A program made the translations under genes and the position numbers. Of a DNA stretch of 33,947 nucleotides, positions 15,976 to 22,863 are shown piece after piece (positions within the stretch are counted from its first letter, which is position 1; every line of letters begins with the position of its first letter). The notes beneath the pieces were generated by a model. The model was given only the letters and a program-made list of their open reading frames with translations. It did not search any database and was not told the DNA's origin. Origin of the DNA: an uncultured Caryophanales bacterium (GTDB lineage Bacteria; Bacillota_I; Bacilli_A; RF39; UBA660); assembly GCA_946412015.1 (NCBI GenBank), contig CAMKGA010000021.1, forward strand, positions 1 to 33,947, read 5' to 3'.

Positions 15976-17388
15976 ATGAAGTATTTAAATAGAATAACTA
16001 ATATTTATGTATTTATTATATTATTTATATATCCTCTTATAATAGGAATAAATGGATATAAGAATATACTGAGTATTAAATGGAATTTTTATGTATACAT
16101 AAGTATTACTTATATGGTTATATTATTGGTTTTAACTTTAATATTGATTTTGAAAAAAAGAATTGATATTAAAGATTTTGATTTTAAAATATATCATATA
16201 CTTGCTTTAATATATATATTTGTATTAATAATATCTACACTATTATCTCCATATTATAAAGATTATAATTTATTTATGGGGTCTCCTAGAATGGAAGGGT
16301 TAATTGTAAATATTATATATTTATTATCATTTATATTTGTATCACTAACTTATAATTATAAAAAAAGAATAATAGATGTTTTTTTAATTCCTAGTATTAT
16401 TATTGGTATAATCATTATTATGCAATATATTGGTTTTAACCCATTTTATATATATAAAATAGGTAATAATAATATATTCTATGGAACAATAGGAAATATA
16501 GATATGATAGGTATGCTATATTGTATGTATATAACCTGTATAATAGTAAAATATATATTTTATAATATTAATAAAATATTATTTATATTTTCATTTATAG
16601 TATCTATAATAGTTATGTATATTATTAATGTAGAAGCATTATATTTTACATTGATTATGTTGTTATTATTAATACTACCTATAGTAATACTTAATAGTAA
16701 TTATTTAAAAAAGTATTTAGATATATTATTAGTAATATTTGTATTAAGTTTAATTAATACCTATAATTATTTTGTAATAATATTTATAATATCTATTATA
16801 ATAATATTAATTCGATTATTAATTAATAAAAAAGTATATAGAATAATAAATAAAAAAAATATAATTATTTCTTATATATGTTTATTTATTTTTATAATTA
16901 TATTATTAGTAATTATATATTTTAATAAATTTAATATTAGCTTTTTAAATGATATTAATAGTATATTACATTTTAATTTTAATGATAAATTAGGTAATTA
17001 CAGAATATTTTTATGGAAACGTTCTATAAAGATGTTTGATAGAGGTATATTGCTAGGTACTGGACCTGATACATTCTATATTAGATTTATGAATAATTAT
17101 CTGAATGATTTGATGAAACTTGGTACTATTACCATAAATGATACAGCCTGTAATATATATATTACTATGCTAATAAATAATGGAATTATAGGCTTAAGTA
17201 TCTTTTTGATTTTTATATATAGTTTGTTAAAAAAATTTATTGATAATCGTAATTATTTAATATTTTTAATAATAATATCTTATTTAATATATAATTTTTT
17301 TAGCTTTCAAACTGTAATAATAGCACCAATATTTTTTGCTTTACTATCACTTTACGCTAAATATAAAAAAATACTTGATTTTATATAA
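15976..17388 (+). CDS. O-antigen ligase / O-oligosaccharyltransferase family membrane protein
   Basis: A 470-residue protein with about 11-12 hydrophobic helices and a soluble loop around residues ~325-400. The loop holds GNYRIFLWKRSIKMF then LLGTGPDTFYIRF, the R...W...F...G-G-P-x-x-F pattern of the Wzy/WaaL/PglL superfamily (PF04932). The later NDTACNIYITMLINNG block corresponds to the conserved AHN-x-hydrophobic segment, but the His is replaced by Cys. The superfamily moves lipid-linked glycans to lipid A, polymers or pilins. Placement between prepilin peptidase and a pseudopilin suggests pilin glycosylation (TfpO/PglL type), though wall polymer ligation or polymerisation is equally possible. 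Base composition is extremely AT-rich, as in its neighbours. Confidence 0.7.
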   Translation: MKYLNRITNIYVFIILFIYPLIIGINGYKNILSIKWNFYVYISITYMVILLVLTLILILKKRIDIKDFDFKIYHILALIYIFVLIISTLLSPYYKDYNLFMGSPRMEGLIVNIIYLLSFIFVSLTYNYKKRIIDVFLIPSIIIGIIIIMQYIGFNPFYIYKIGNNNIFYGTIGNIDMIGMLYCMYITCIIVKYIFYNINKILFIFSFIVSIIVMYIINVEALYFTLIMLLLLILPIVILNSNYLKKYLDILLVIFVLSLINTYNYFVIIFIISIIIILIRLLINKKVYRIINKKNIIISYICLFIFIIILLVIIYFNKFNISFLNDINSILHFNFNDKLGNYRIFLWKRSIKMFDRGILLGTGPDTFYIRFMNNYLNDLMKLGTITINDTACNIYITMLINNGIIGLSIFLIFIYSLLKKFIDNRNYLIFLIIISYLIYNFFSFQTVIIAPIFFALLSLYAKYKKILDFI

Positions 17389-17402
17389 GTATGTGTTATA
17401 AT
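17375..17402 (+). promoter_or_regulatory. Promoter of the third pseudopilin gene
   Basis: TTGATT (17375-17380), a 16-nt spacer and TATAAT (17397-17402) with an extended TG at 17394-17395. It overlaps the end of the ligase-family gene. Confidence 0.7.
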
Positions 17403-17428
17403 ATTTTTAGAAAGGATAGGTAATTAGT

Positions 17429-17803
17429 ATGAAAAGTAAAAAAGGATTTACATTGATTGAATTAATAGCAGTATTAGTAATACTAGCAATACTAGCACTA
17501 ATTGTAACACCACTAGTTATGAATATTATAAGAAAGGCAAAAGATGCTGCAAATAAAAGAAGTATCGATGCATATGGTAGAGCAGCAGATTTAGCTGTTG
17601 CGACATATTTACTTGATAATAGTGAGTTCCCTGAAAATTTCTCTGATTTAACTATAGAAACATCAGGATCAGAAGTATCATGTGCAACTGCAGTTTTAAA
17701 TGAAGATTCAAGTGTTTATTTAGCAGATTGTTCTGTAGATGGAACATTAGTAAGTGGTTATACATACGGTTCATTAGCTAGTGCTAATACAACAAATCCA
17801 TAG
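17429..17803 (+). CDS. Short type IV pseudopilin / major pilin-like protein
   Basis: A 124-residue prepilin with the leader MKSKKG|FTLIELIAVLV, the canonical Gly before Phe, and Glu at +5 in the processed form. The hydrophobic helix (residues 7-30) is followed by a globular part with the same Cys pair as the siblings (VSCATA...LADCSV, ~88 and ~103) and a short Ser/Thr/Asn tail. It lacks the large C-terminal domain of the 599 and 12180 genes. Its size and own strong promoter make it a candidate for the main structural subunit, but abundance cannot be seen from sequence. It is close to PilC/PilD and probably processed by PilD. The Shine-Dalgarno AAGGATAGG precedes the ATG. Confidence 0.9.
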   Translation: MKSKKGFTLIELIAVLVILAILALIVTPLVMNIIRKAKDAANKRSIDAYGRAADLAVATYLLDNSEFPENFSDLTIETSGSEVSCATAVLNEDSSVYLADCSVDGTLVSGYTYGSLASANTTNP

Positions 17804-17820
17804 TATTATTTATTATAATA

Positions 17821-17858
17821 AAGAGTTTCTACGTTATTTATGTAGAATCTTTTTTTTA
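17821..17858 (+). terminator. Terminator of the short pseudopilin gene
   Basis: A stem with one T-T mismatch (AAGAG-T-TTCTAC with GTAGAA-T-CTT) is followed by about eight T residues. Confidence 0.75.
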
Positions 17859-17865
17859 ATTCTTA

Positions 17866-17894
17866 TTTACAAAAATATTTAATTATGATATAAT
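17866..17894 (+). promoter_or_regulatory. Strong sigma-A promoter of the 6S RNA candidate
   Basis: TTTACA (17866-17871), a 17-nt spacer and TATAAT (17889-17894) with TG at 17886-17887. The predicted start lies at about 17899-17901. Confidence 0.85.
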
Positions 17895-17898
17895 TTAA

Positions 17899-18077
17899 GT
17901 GCTGAAAGATAAGAGTAAATCCCATATGAAAAACCTACTAATCGATTTAAAAGGGAATCTAATTCATACTTGGTGTAGAAAACTTAAATTTATTTAAGGA
18001 TCCTAAAAAGTATGATGTGATGCCCACCTGGGAGACTAGGTTTTATTCGATTCGGGATTCTGTCTTTCGGCATTTTT
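17899..18077 (+). ncRNA. ssrS: 6S RNA candidate
   Basis: About 178 nt with its own strong promoter and no ORF. The fold expected of 6S RNA can be drawn by eye. A terminal stem pairs GCTGAAAGAT...AATCCC (17901-17923) with GGGATTCTGTCTTTCGGC (18054-18071). A second stem pairs AAAACCTA (17930-17937) with TAGGTTTT. A large open bubble lies between GAATCTAA on the 5' side and TGCCCACCTGGGAGA on the 3' side. An upper stem pairs TCATACTT with AAGTATGA, capped by a short hairpin. 6S binds sigma-A RNA polymerase as a promoter mimic and down-regulates transcription in stationary phase. The 3' end is a T tract at 18073-18077. A covariance-model search (Rfam RF00013) would settle this. Confidence 0.75.
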
Positions 18078-18093
18078 ATTTGATGGAGGATTT

Positions 18094-18696
18094 ATGTTAA
18101 TAGATGATATATATGTAGTATTTGATCTTGAAACTACGGGACTTAGGGCAAGTGAAGGAGATTCAATTATTGAAATAGGTGCAGTAAAAATGCAAAATGG
18201 AGAGATTATTGATACATTTGATTTGTTTGTTGATCCAAAAAGAGAATTGAATGAGGAAATTATTAAAATTACGGGAATAACAAATGAGATGTTAAAAGGT
18301 GCAATTGATGAAAAGACTGCTGTAGAAAGATTTATGGATTTTATTGGAGATTGTTCTGTTGTTGCTCACAATGCTAAGTTTGATATGTCTTTTATTAATA
18401 TGGCATTTTTGAAATATGATCTTGGAAGATTTAGTAATACTGTTATTGATACATTAGGATTATCAAGATATTTAGAATCTAATCAAAGGTATCATAATCT
18501 TGCAACTCTTGTTATAAGATATGATATTCCATGGGATGAGGATAAACATCATAGAGCAAATTATGATGCTAAGGGTACGGCATTAATATTTTATAAAATG
18601 TTAAAGAAGTTAAAATTAAATAATATTAATACTATGGAAGATTTAAAGCAATATAGAACTATTGTTTTAAAGTACAATAATAAAAATAAGAAGTGA
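18094..18696 (+). CDS. DEDDh 3'-5' exonuclease (DnaQ/PolC-exo-like)
   Basis: A 200-residue single-domain exonuclease of the DnaQ family. ExoI is VFDLETTGL (Asp and Glu metal ligands), ExoII is VAHNAKFDMSFI and ExoIII is HHRANYDAKGTA (His and Asp). YHNLATLVIRY is the typical intervening segment. It could be a proofreading subunit, a free-standing version of the PolC exonuclease domain, or an RNA-processing enzyme of the family; the sequence does not distinguish these. GGAGGA precedes the ATG. It lies directly behind the 6S RNA candidate, probably with read-through transcription, since no other promoter is visible. The TGA stop is followed by a weak AAGTG/CACTT hairpin and T run. Confidence 0.85.
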   Translation: MLIDDIYVVFDLETTGLRASEGDSIIEIGAVKMQNGEIIDTFDLFVDPKRELNEEIIKITGITNEMLKGAIDEKTAVERFMDFIGDCSVVAHNAKFDMSFINMAFLKYDLGRFSNTVIDTLGLSRYLESNQRYHNLATLVIRYDIPWDEDKHHRANYDAKGTALIFYKMLKKLKLNNINTMEDLKQYRTIVLKYNNKNKK

Positions 18697-18735
18697 TTTA
18701 CACTTTTTTTATATTGTCTAATCTAGATATTTCAC

Positions 18736-18764
18736 TTGTAATAGTTTTTAGAATGTATTATAAT
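18736..18764 (+). promoter_or_regulatory. Promoter of cdsA-rseP
   Basis: TTGTAA (18736-18741), a 17-nt spacer and TATAAT (18759-18764). Confidence 0.75.
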
Positions 18765-18782
18765 ATTATTATTGGAGGAGAT

Positions 18783-19583
18783 ATGAAAGCAAGAGTTATT
18801 ACTGCTACTGTATTAGCATTAATTGCTATTCCAGTATTTATATTTGGTGGTTTTTGGTTTAAATTAGCTTTTTATTTCGTTTCACTACAAGGATTAAGAG
18901 AATATATTAATGTACGTGAAAAAAGGAAAGAATTTCCGAATGTTATGAAATTAATATCATATATTTGTTTAACTTTATTATATTTTGGTGGAGTTATTAA
19001 CAAAGATTTAATTATAAACTTTGATTTTAGGATTGTAACAGGTCTTTTATTAATACTATTTTTACCAATTATTTTATATAATGATAAGAACAAATATAAT
19101 ATTAATGATTCTAGTTATTTATTTGGTGGAGTAATGCTTATTTCTAGTTCTATGATATTAGCTAATCTTTATAGAACTATTGGGCTTAGAATAATTACAT
19201 ATCTTTTTATAATTACTATACTTACAGATGTTTTTGCACTTTTTACAGGTATGCTTATAGGAAGACATAAATTAATTGAAAATGTTTCTCCTAAGAAAAC
19301 TTGGGAAGGATTTATTGGTGGTGCTTTGATATCTACATTTAGTGCAACAGTATTCTATATTACTGTTATTAATACAAATGCATCATTACTTGTTATAATT
19401 TTGTTTACTTTGTTTTTATCTATAGTAGGTCAATTTGGAGATTTATTTTTCTCTGCAGTAAAAAGATATTATAAAGTTAAGGATTTTTCTAATATAATGC
19501 CAGGACATGGTGGAATTTTGGATAGACTTGATAGTATTATTTTTGTTATATTAGCTTATAGTTTATTTATGAATATAATATAG
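18783..19583 (+). CDS. cdsA: Phosphatidate cytidylyltransferase
   Basis: Makes CDP-diacylglycerol from phosphatidic acid and CTP at the membrane. It has 266 residues from ATG 18783, chosen because GGAGGAG lies 3 nt upstream and the protein then begins MKARVITATVLALIAIPVF as CdsA does. The in-frame upstream extension to 18693 crosses the promoter. About seven to eight hydrophobic helices. The C-terminal CdsA signature is intact: SPKKTWEGFIGG, GQFGDLFFSAVKR and MPGHGGILDRLDS, with the acidic metal site at the end. It lies 8 nt upstream of rseP, the usual Firmicutes pairing. In many relatives dxr lies between cdsA and rseP; here it does not. Confidence 0.94.
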   Translation: MKARVITATVLALIAIPVFIFGGFWFKLAFYFVSLQGLREYINVREKRKEFPNVMKLISYICLTLLYFGGVINKDLIINFDFRIVTGLLLILFLPIILYNDKNKYNINDSSYLFGGVMLISSSMILANLYRTIGLRIITYLFIITILTDVFALFTGMLIGRHKLIENVSPKKTWEGFIGGALISTFSATVFYITVINTNASLLVIILFTLFLSIVGQFGDLFFSAVKRYYKVKDFSNIMPGHGGILDRLDSIIFVILAYSLFMNII

Positions 19584-19591
19584 GAGGAATT

Positions 19592-20629
19592 ATGTCGTTA
19601 TTAATTACAATTTTAGCTTTTGTTTTTATACTTGGATTAACAGTTACAATTCATGAATTTGGACATTTTTTGTTTGCTAAAAAAGCAGGAATTTATGTTT
19701 ATGAATTTTCAATTGGTATGGGCCCCAGATTGTTTAAATTTAAAAGAAAAAATGATGAGACTGATTATTCTATTAGATTACTTCCAATAGGTGGATATGT
19801 TCAAATGGCTGGTGAAGATATCGAGGTTGATAAGGATATACCTAAAGATAAGTTATTGCAATCAAAAACTTGGCTCAAGAGATTTTTAACTATGGTTGCA
19901 GGTGTTATGTTTAACTTTTTGCTAGCTATTGTAGTACTGTTTATTATAGCCTTATTTAAGGGTGTAACACTTGATGCAACAAGAATTGATACATCAAAAA
20001 TTGAAGGTTTAAAAAAGGGAGATAAAATTATTTCTATAGATGGTAATTTTGTTAATAATTATGATAAATTAGCGCTAGAGTTATCAGTTGCTGGGTCTAA
20101 AAAGTTTGATATTAAAGTAAAACATAAAGATGGAAGTTATGATACTGTTGCTATTAAGCCTAAAGCAATATATGATAAAAAAGATAAATTAAAAGGTTAT
20201 GAGTATGGTTTTACAATTACAGGAAAAGATGAAAAAGGAATACTTGCTGCAATAAAATATGCATTTATTAAGTTTGTAAGTATTATAGAGCAAATGTTCT
20301 TTACAGTATGGTATTTAATAACAGGTAAAATTAGTTTAAAACTATTATCAGGACCAGTTGGAATATTTTCAATTGTTGGAAGTGCTGCTAAGACAGGATT
20401 TTTCTCTGTATTATCTCTTTTAGCTTTAATAAGTGTAAATGTAGGATTTATTAATTTGCTTCCTATTCCTGCTTTTGATGGAGGACATATATTATTTTTG
20501 ATAATAGAGAAGATAAAGGGAAGCAAAGTAAATCCTAAGGTTGAAAATACAATTCATACTATATTCTTTATATTACTTATGGTATTAATGTTATATATTA
20601 CATTTAATGATGTATTAAGATTATTTTAA
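19592..20629 (+). CDS. rseP: Site-2 zinc metalloprotease RseP/RasP
   Basis: An intramembrane protease of the M50 family that cleaves anti-sigma factors, signal peptides and other membrane segments. A 345-residue protein with HEFGHFLFAKKAG near residue 22 (HExxH zinc site), a PDZ domain (~125-200, ending GYEYGFTI) and the third zinc-ligand region NLLPIPAFDGGH with the LDG-type Asp near residue 298. Transmembrane helices lie at ~1-20, ~100-122, ~270-295 and ~320-342. GGAGG precedes the ATG and couples it to cdsA. A bidirectional terminator follows. Confidence 0.94.
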   Translation: MSLLITILAFVFILGLTVTIHEFGHFLFAKKAGIYVYEFSIGMGPRLFKFKRKNDETDYSIRLLPIGGYVQMAGEDIEVDKDIPKDKLLQSKTWLKRFLTMVAGVMFNFLLAIVVLFIIALFKGVTLDATRIDTSKIEGLKKGDKIISIDGNFVNNYDKLALELSVAGSKKFDIKVKHKDGSYDTVAIKPKAIYDKKDKLKGYEYGFTITGKDEKGILAAIKYAFIKFVSIIEQMFFTVWYLITGKISLKLLSGPVGIFSIVGSAAKTGFFSVLSLLALISVNVGFINLLPIPAFDGGHILFLIIEKIKGSKVNPKVENTIHTIFFILLMVLMLYITFNDVLRLF

Positions 20630-20659
20630 AAAAAATACTACTAAATTGTAGTATTTTTT
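20630..20659. terminator. Bidirectional terminator after rseP
   Basis: A 12-bp perfect stem AAAAAATACTAC / GTAGTATTTTTT with a 6-nt loop, shared with the convergent minus-strand gene. Confidence 0.85.
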
Positions 20660-21411
20660 GTGTGAGTCTTCATAAGGACCTTATGATCATCATCATAAAA
20701 CTTAAATGAATTAAAATCTTTATTACCTATAAAAATAATTTCTCTATTATCATTATTTTTTTCGATGCATTTCTTTTGCTCATCAGAAATTTTATCACTT
20801 TTAATTTTTATATTAAATATTTCATTTATATTTTCACTATTAACTTTAAAATCATTACTAAATGATATTGTATCATCATATAAGTGATAATTAAATAATA
20901 CATTACATTTTTTAAAAAACTTAATACTAACAGGGCTTACATCTAAAAATAAATCTAAATCTTCTTTTTCATCTATATAACATTTATCAGATAATGTTTT
21001 AATTTCTTTAGAATGTAAAATATCCATAGCTTTCTTTTTTAAGGATTCTTGGTCAGTTATATATGCACTATTACTATCATGATATTTTTTAAAGATATTT
21101 TCACTTATATCATAGTATGATTGATAACTGTTTTCACTATTACCATTAAATCTACTTATAAATTTTAGAATATTATTAATACTTTCTTTCAATTTATTTT
21201 TTTTATTTTCTACATAGCATAAAATTGTATAAAGATATAAAGTATTATCTATTTTAGTCATTTTAGGATTATAAATAAATCTAAATTCAGGATTATTGAT
21301 ATTTCTCTTATTAAATTTAACATATTTCCTTAATTTTTGTGTTTCTCTTTCTAATTTTTTATATTCTTCTCTGAGTGATAATAAATATTGTTTTAGTGTA
21401 TAATATTCCAT
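20641..21411 (-). CDS. Hypothetical protein with N-terminal coiled coil
   Basis: A 256-residue soluble protein with no membrane segment. The first ~30 residues are a charged helix with heptad-like spacing (LLSLREEYKKLERETQKL). Predicted helical and beta material follows with many Lys, Asn and Asp. Two ISD/SDK segments near the end and a closing MKTHTKN sequence give no recognised motif. I know no family for it. It lies downstream of the membrane-anchored gene at 21456-21887 (44 nt apart, with a hairpin between them), and both are on the minus strand. A TATAAT on the minus strand at 21434-21429 could be its own -10. No promoter is otherwise clear. Confidence 0.6.
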   Translation of the reverse strand: MEYYTLKQYLLSLREEYKKLERETQKLRKYVKFNKRNINNPEFRFIYNPKMTKIDNTLYLYTILCYVENKKNKLKESINNILKFISRFNGNSENSYQSYYDISENIFKKYHDSNSAYITDQESLKKKAMDILHSKEIKTLSDKCYIDEKEDLDLFLDVSPVSIKFFKKCNVLFNYHLYDDTISFSNDFKVNSENINEIFNIKIKSDKISDEQKKCIEKNNDNREIIFIGNKDFNSFKFYDDDHKVLMKTHTKNTTI

Positions 21412-21455
21412 AAAAACCTCTCTTTAACATTATAAAGCAACTTTATAAAAGTCGC

Positions 21456-21887
21456 TTATTTTTTTAATACAAATGTTTTATCTTTTATTACTTCTCCAAA
21501 ATCATTAAATTTTAGATTTTTATCATCTGTTATAGTAGCTATTACTGGTACTGTATTAACATATGTAATTTTGTTATTATCTCTCCAGCCATTAATTTCT
21601 ACATCTTTAATTGTATAACCTTCTATATTTTCACTTTTATGATAATATGCATCATTTCTAGAAATTTTAATTATATGTTCACCAACATCAAAATAATATT
21701 TAAGTTTACCATCTTCATCAGTAAATATCTTATTATTATCAATCTTAATATCTATTTGTTCTTTATTTTCATATGTATAGTAAAAAATACTTCCACAAGT
21801 TGTAATTGATATTACTGTTCCAAATACAATAGGAACAGCCATTTTATCTTTAATTTTATTAAACATTTTTAAATTTTTAATACTCAT
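21456..21887 (-). CDS. Hypothetical membrane-anchored extracellular protein
   Basis: A 143-residue protein from ATG 21887 (MSIKNLKMFNKIKDKM), which lies downstream of a good promoter and has GGA upstream. A longer reading reaches into tRNA-Lys and is not credible. One hydrophobic helix at ~17-36 anchors it, leaving ~105 residues outside. These hold a beta-rich section (KLKYYFDVGEHIIKISRNDA) that resembles small Ig/carboxypeptidase-regulatory-like sandwiches in layout. No named family is recognised. It lies 44 nt upstream of the other unknown gene in the same direction. Confidence 0.6.
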   Translation of the reverse strand: MSIKNLKMFNKIKDKMAVPIVFGTVISITTCGSIFYYTYENKEQIDIKIDNNKIFTDEDGKLKYYFDVGEHIIKISRNDAYYHKSENIEGYTIKDVEINGWRDNNKITYVNTVPVIATITDDKNLKFNDFGEVIKDKTFVLKK

Positions 21888-21918
21888 ATAATTAGAATAT
21901 TTCCTTTTTATGTACATT

Positions 21919-21947
21919 ATATTACATTTATTTCTTTTTTTTGTCAA
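21919..21947 (-). promoter_or_regulatory. Promoter of the minus-strand hypothetical pair
   Basis: On the minus strand: TTGACA (21947-21942), a 17-nt spacer and TAATAT (21924-21919), followed by TATAAT overlapping it. Confidence 0.7.
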
Positions 21948-21957
21948 ATTATCAAAC

Positions 21958-21980
21958 AAAAAAGTTCCATAATGGAACTT
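21958..21980 (-). terminator. Terminator after tRNA-Lys
   Basis: On the minus strand the stem AAGTTCCA / TGGAACTT is followed by six T residues. Confidence 0.85.
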
Positions 21981-21990
21981 AATTTTTAAA

Positions 21991-22066
21991 TGGTGTCCTC
22001 TTAGGGATTCGAACCCTAGACCCACTGATTAAGAGTCAGTTGCTCTACCAACTGAGCTAAGAAGAC
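21991..22066 (-). tRNA. tRNA-Lys(CUU)
   Basis: A 76-nt cloverleaf on the minus strand with acceptor GTCTTCT / AGAGGAC, D-arm TAGCTCAGTTGGTAGAGC, anticodon loop CTCTTAA (anticodon CTT), T-loop GGTTCGAATCC and an encoded CCA end. It has its own promoter and terminator. A CUU lysine tRNA is useful but not dominant here, since AAA is by far the more common lysine codon. Confidence 0.97.
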
Positions 22067-22079
22067 ATCAACAATATGA

Positions 22080-22108
22080 ATTATAACACTAATAATAAAA
22101 AATATCAA
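22080..22108 (-). promoter_or_regulatory. Promoter of tRNA-Lys
   Basis: Minus strand: TTGATA (22108-22103), a 17-nt spacer and TATAAT (22085-22080) with an extended TG. Confidence 0.85.
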
Positions 22109-22114
22109 TAATTT

Positions 22115-22143
22115 TTGCTAAAAAAGTTTAAATGTGCTATAAT
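22115..22143 (+). promoter_or_regulatory. Promoter of gmk
   Basis: TTGCTA (22115-22120), a 17-nt spacer and TATAAT (22138-22143) with extended TG at 22135-22136. It is back to back with the tRNA promoter. Confidence 0.85.
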
Positions 22144-22167
22144 CACTTTACTAAATGAGGAGGATTT

Positions 22168-22833
22168 ATGGTAAGAGAAAAAATAAGAGGAAATTTGATT
22201 GTTATATCAGGACCTAGTGGGTGTGGTAAAGGTACTATTTGTAGTGAGCTTTTAAAGAATAATCCAGATTTGTTTTTAAATATATCAATGACAACAAGAG
22301 AACCTAGAGAAGGTGAGGTTGATAAAAAGGATTATTACTTTATTAGTAAAGAAGAATTTGAAAAAAGAATTAAAGAGGATAAGTTTTTAGAATATGCTAC
22401 TGTTCATTATGGAAATTATTATGGTACGCCAAAAGATGAAGTAGAAAAGAAACTTGCTAAGGGAATCGATGTAATACTAGAAATAGATATTCAAGGAGCA
22501 TTAAAAGTTAATAATTCTATGCCTGAGGGAATATTTATATTTATTATGCCTCCTAGTATGAGAGAGTTAAAAAGAAGGCTTATTAAAAGAAATACTGAGA
22601 CTAAAGAACAAATTATCGATAGATTTAAAAAAGCATATCAAGAAATTAATGAAGTTAATAAATATAATTATATTGTAATTAATGATGATATAAATCGTGC
22701 TGTTGATAAAATAGAAGCTATTATTAAAGCAGAAAAGTGTCGTGTTAATCGTATTGAAGATTTTGATCTTAATACAAAAGAAGAAATGATTCACGAATTA
22801 TTAACAGAAGATTTAAAAGATTATAATAAATAA
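22168..22833 (+). CDS. gmk: Guanylate kinase
   Basis: Phosphorylates GMP to GDP with ATP. A 221-residue protein, close to the usual ~205 with a slightly longer tail. The P-loop SGPSGCGKGT lies at ~14-23, GMP-binding MTTREPREGEVDKKDYYF at ~40-57, EYATVHYGNYYGTP at ~74-87, and the lid around RNTETKEQIIDRFKKA. The P-loop has Gly in place of the usual Ser after the lysine (GKGT), which is seen in other low-GC kinases. GAGGAGG precedes the ATG. In Bacillus gmk is followed by rpoZ; here a bidirectional terminator and the minus-strand helicase follow instead. Confidence 0.95.
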   Translation: MVREKIRGNLIVISGPSGCGKGTICSELLKNNPDLFLNISMTTREPREGEVDKKDYYFISKEEFEKRIKEDKFLEYATVHYGNYYGTPKDEVEKKLAKGIDVILEIDIQGALKVNNSMPEGIFIFIMPPSMRELKRRLIKRNTETKEQIIDRFKKAYQEINEVNKYNYIVINDDINRAVDKIEAIIKAEKCRVNRIEDFDLNTKEEMIHELLTEDLKDYNK

Positions 22834-22863
22834 AAAAATTTACTTGTTTTAGTAAATTTTTTC
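22833..22863. terminator. Bidirectional terminator between gmk and the helicase gene
   Basis: Stem AAAATTTACT / AGTAAATTTT with a 6-nt loop, A and T tracts on both sides. The helicase stop lies in the loop. Confidence 0.8.

Noticed and set aside
18693-18782. N-terminal extension of cdsA from 18693
   Set aside because: It crosses the promoter at 18736-18764. The ATG at 18783 has a strong Shine-Dalgarno and the family-typical start.
21888-22025. Longer N-terminus for the minus-strand hypothetical gene, starting inside tRNA-Lys
   Set aside because: It overlaps the tRNA and its terminator and lies upstream of a consensus promoter. The ATG at 21887 fits better.
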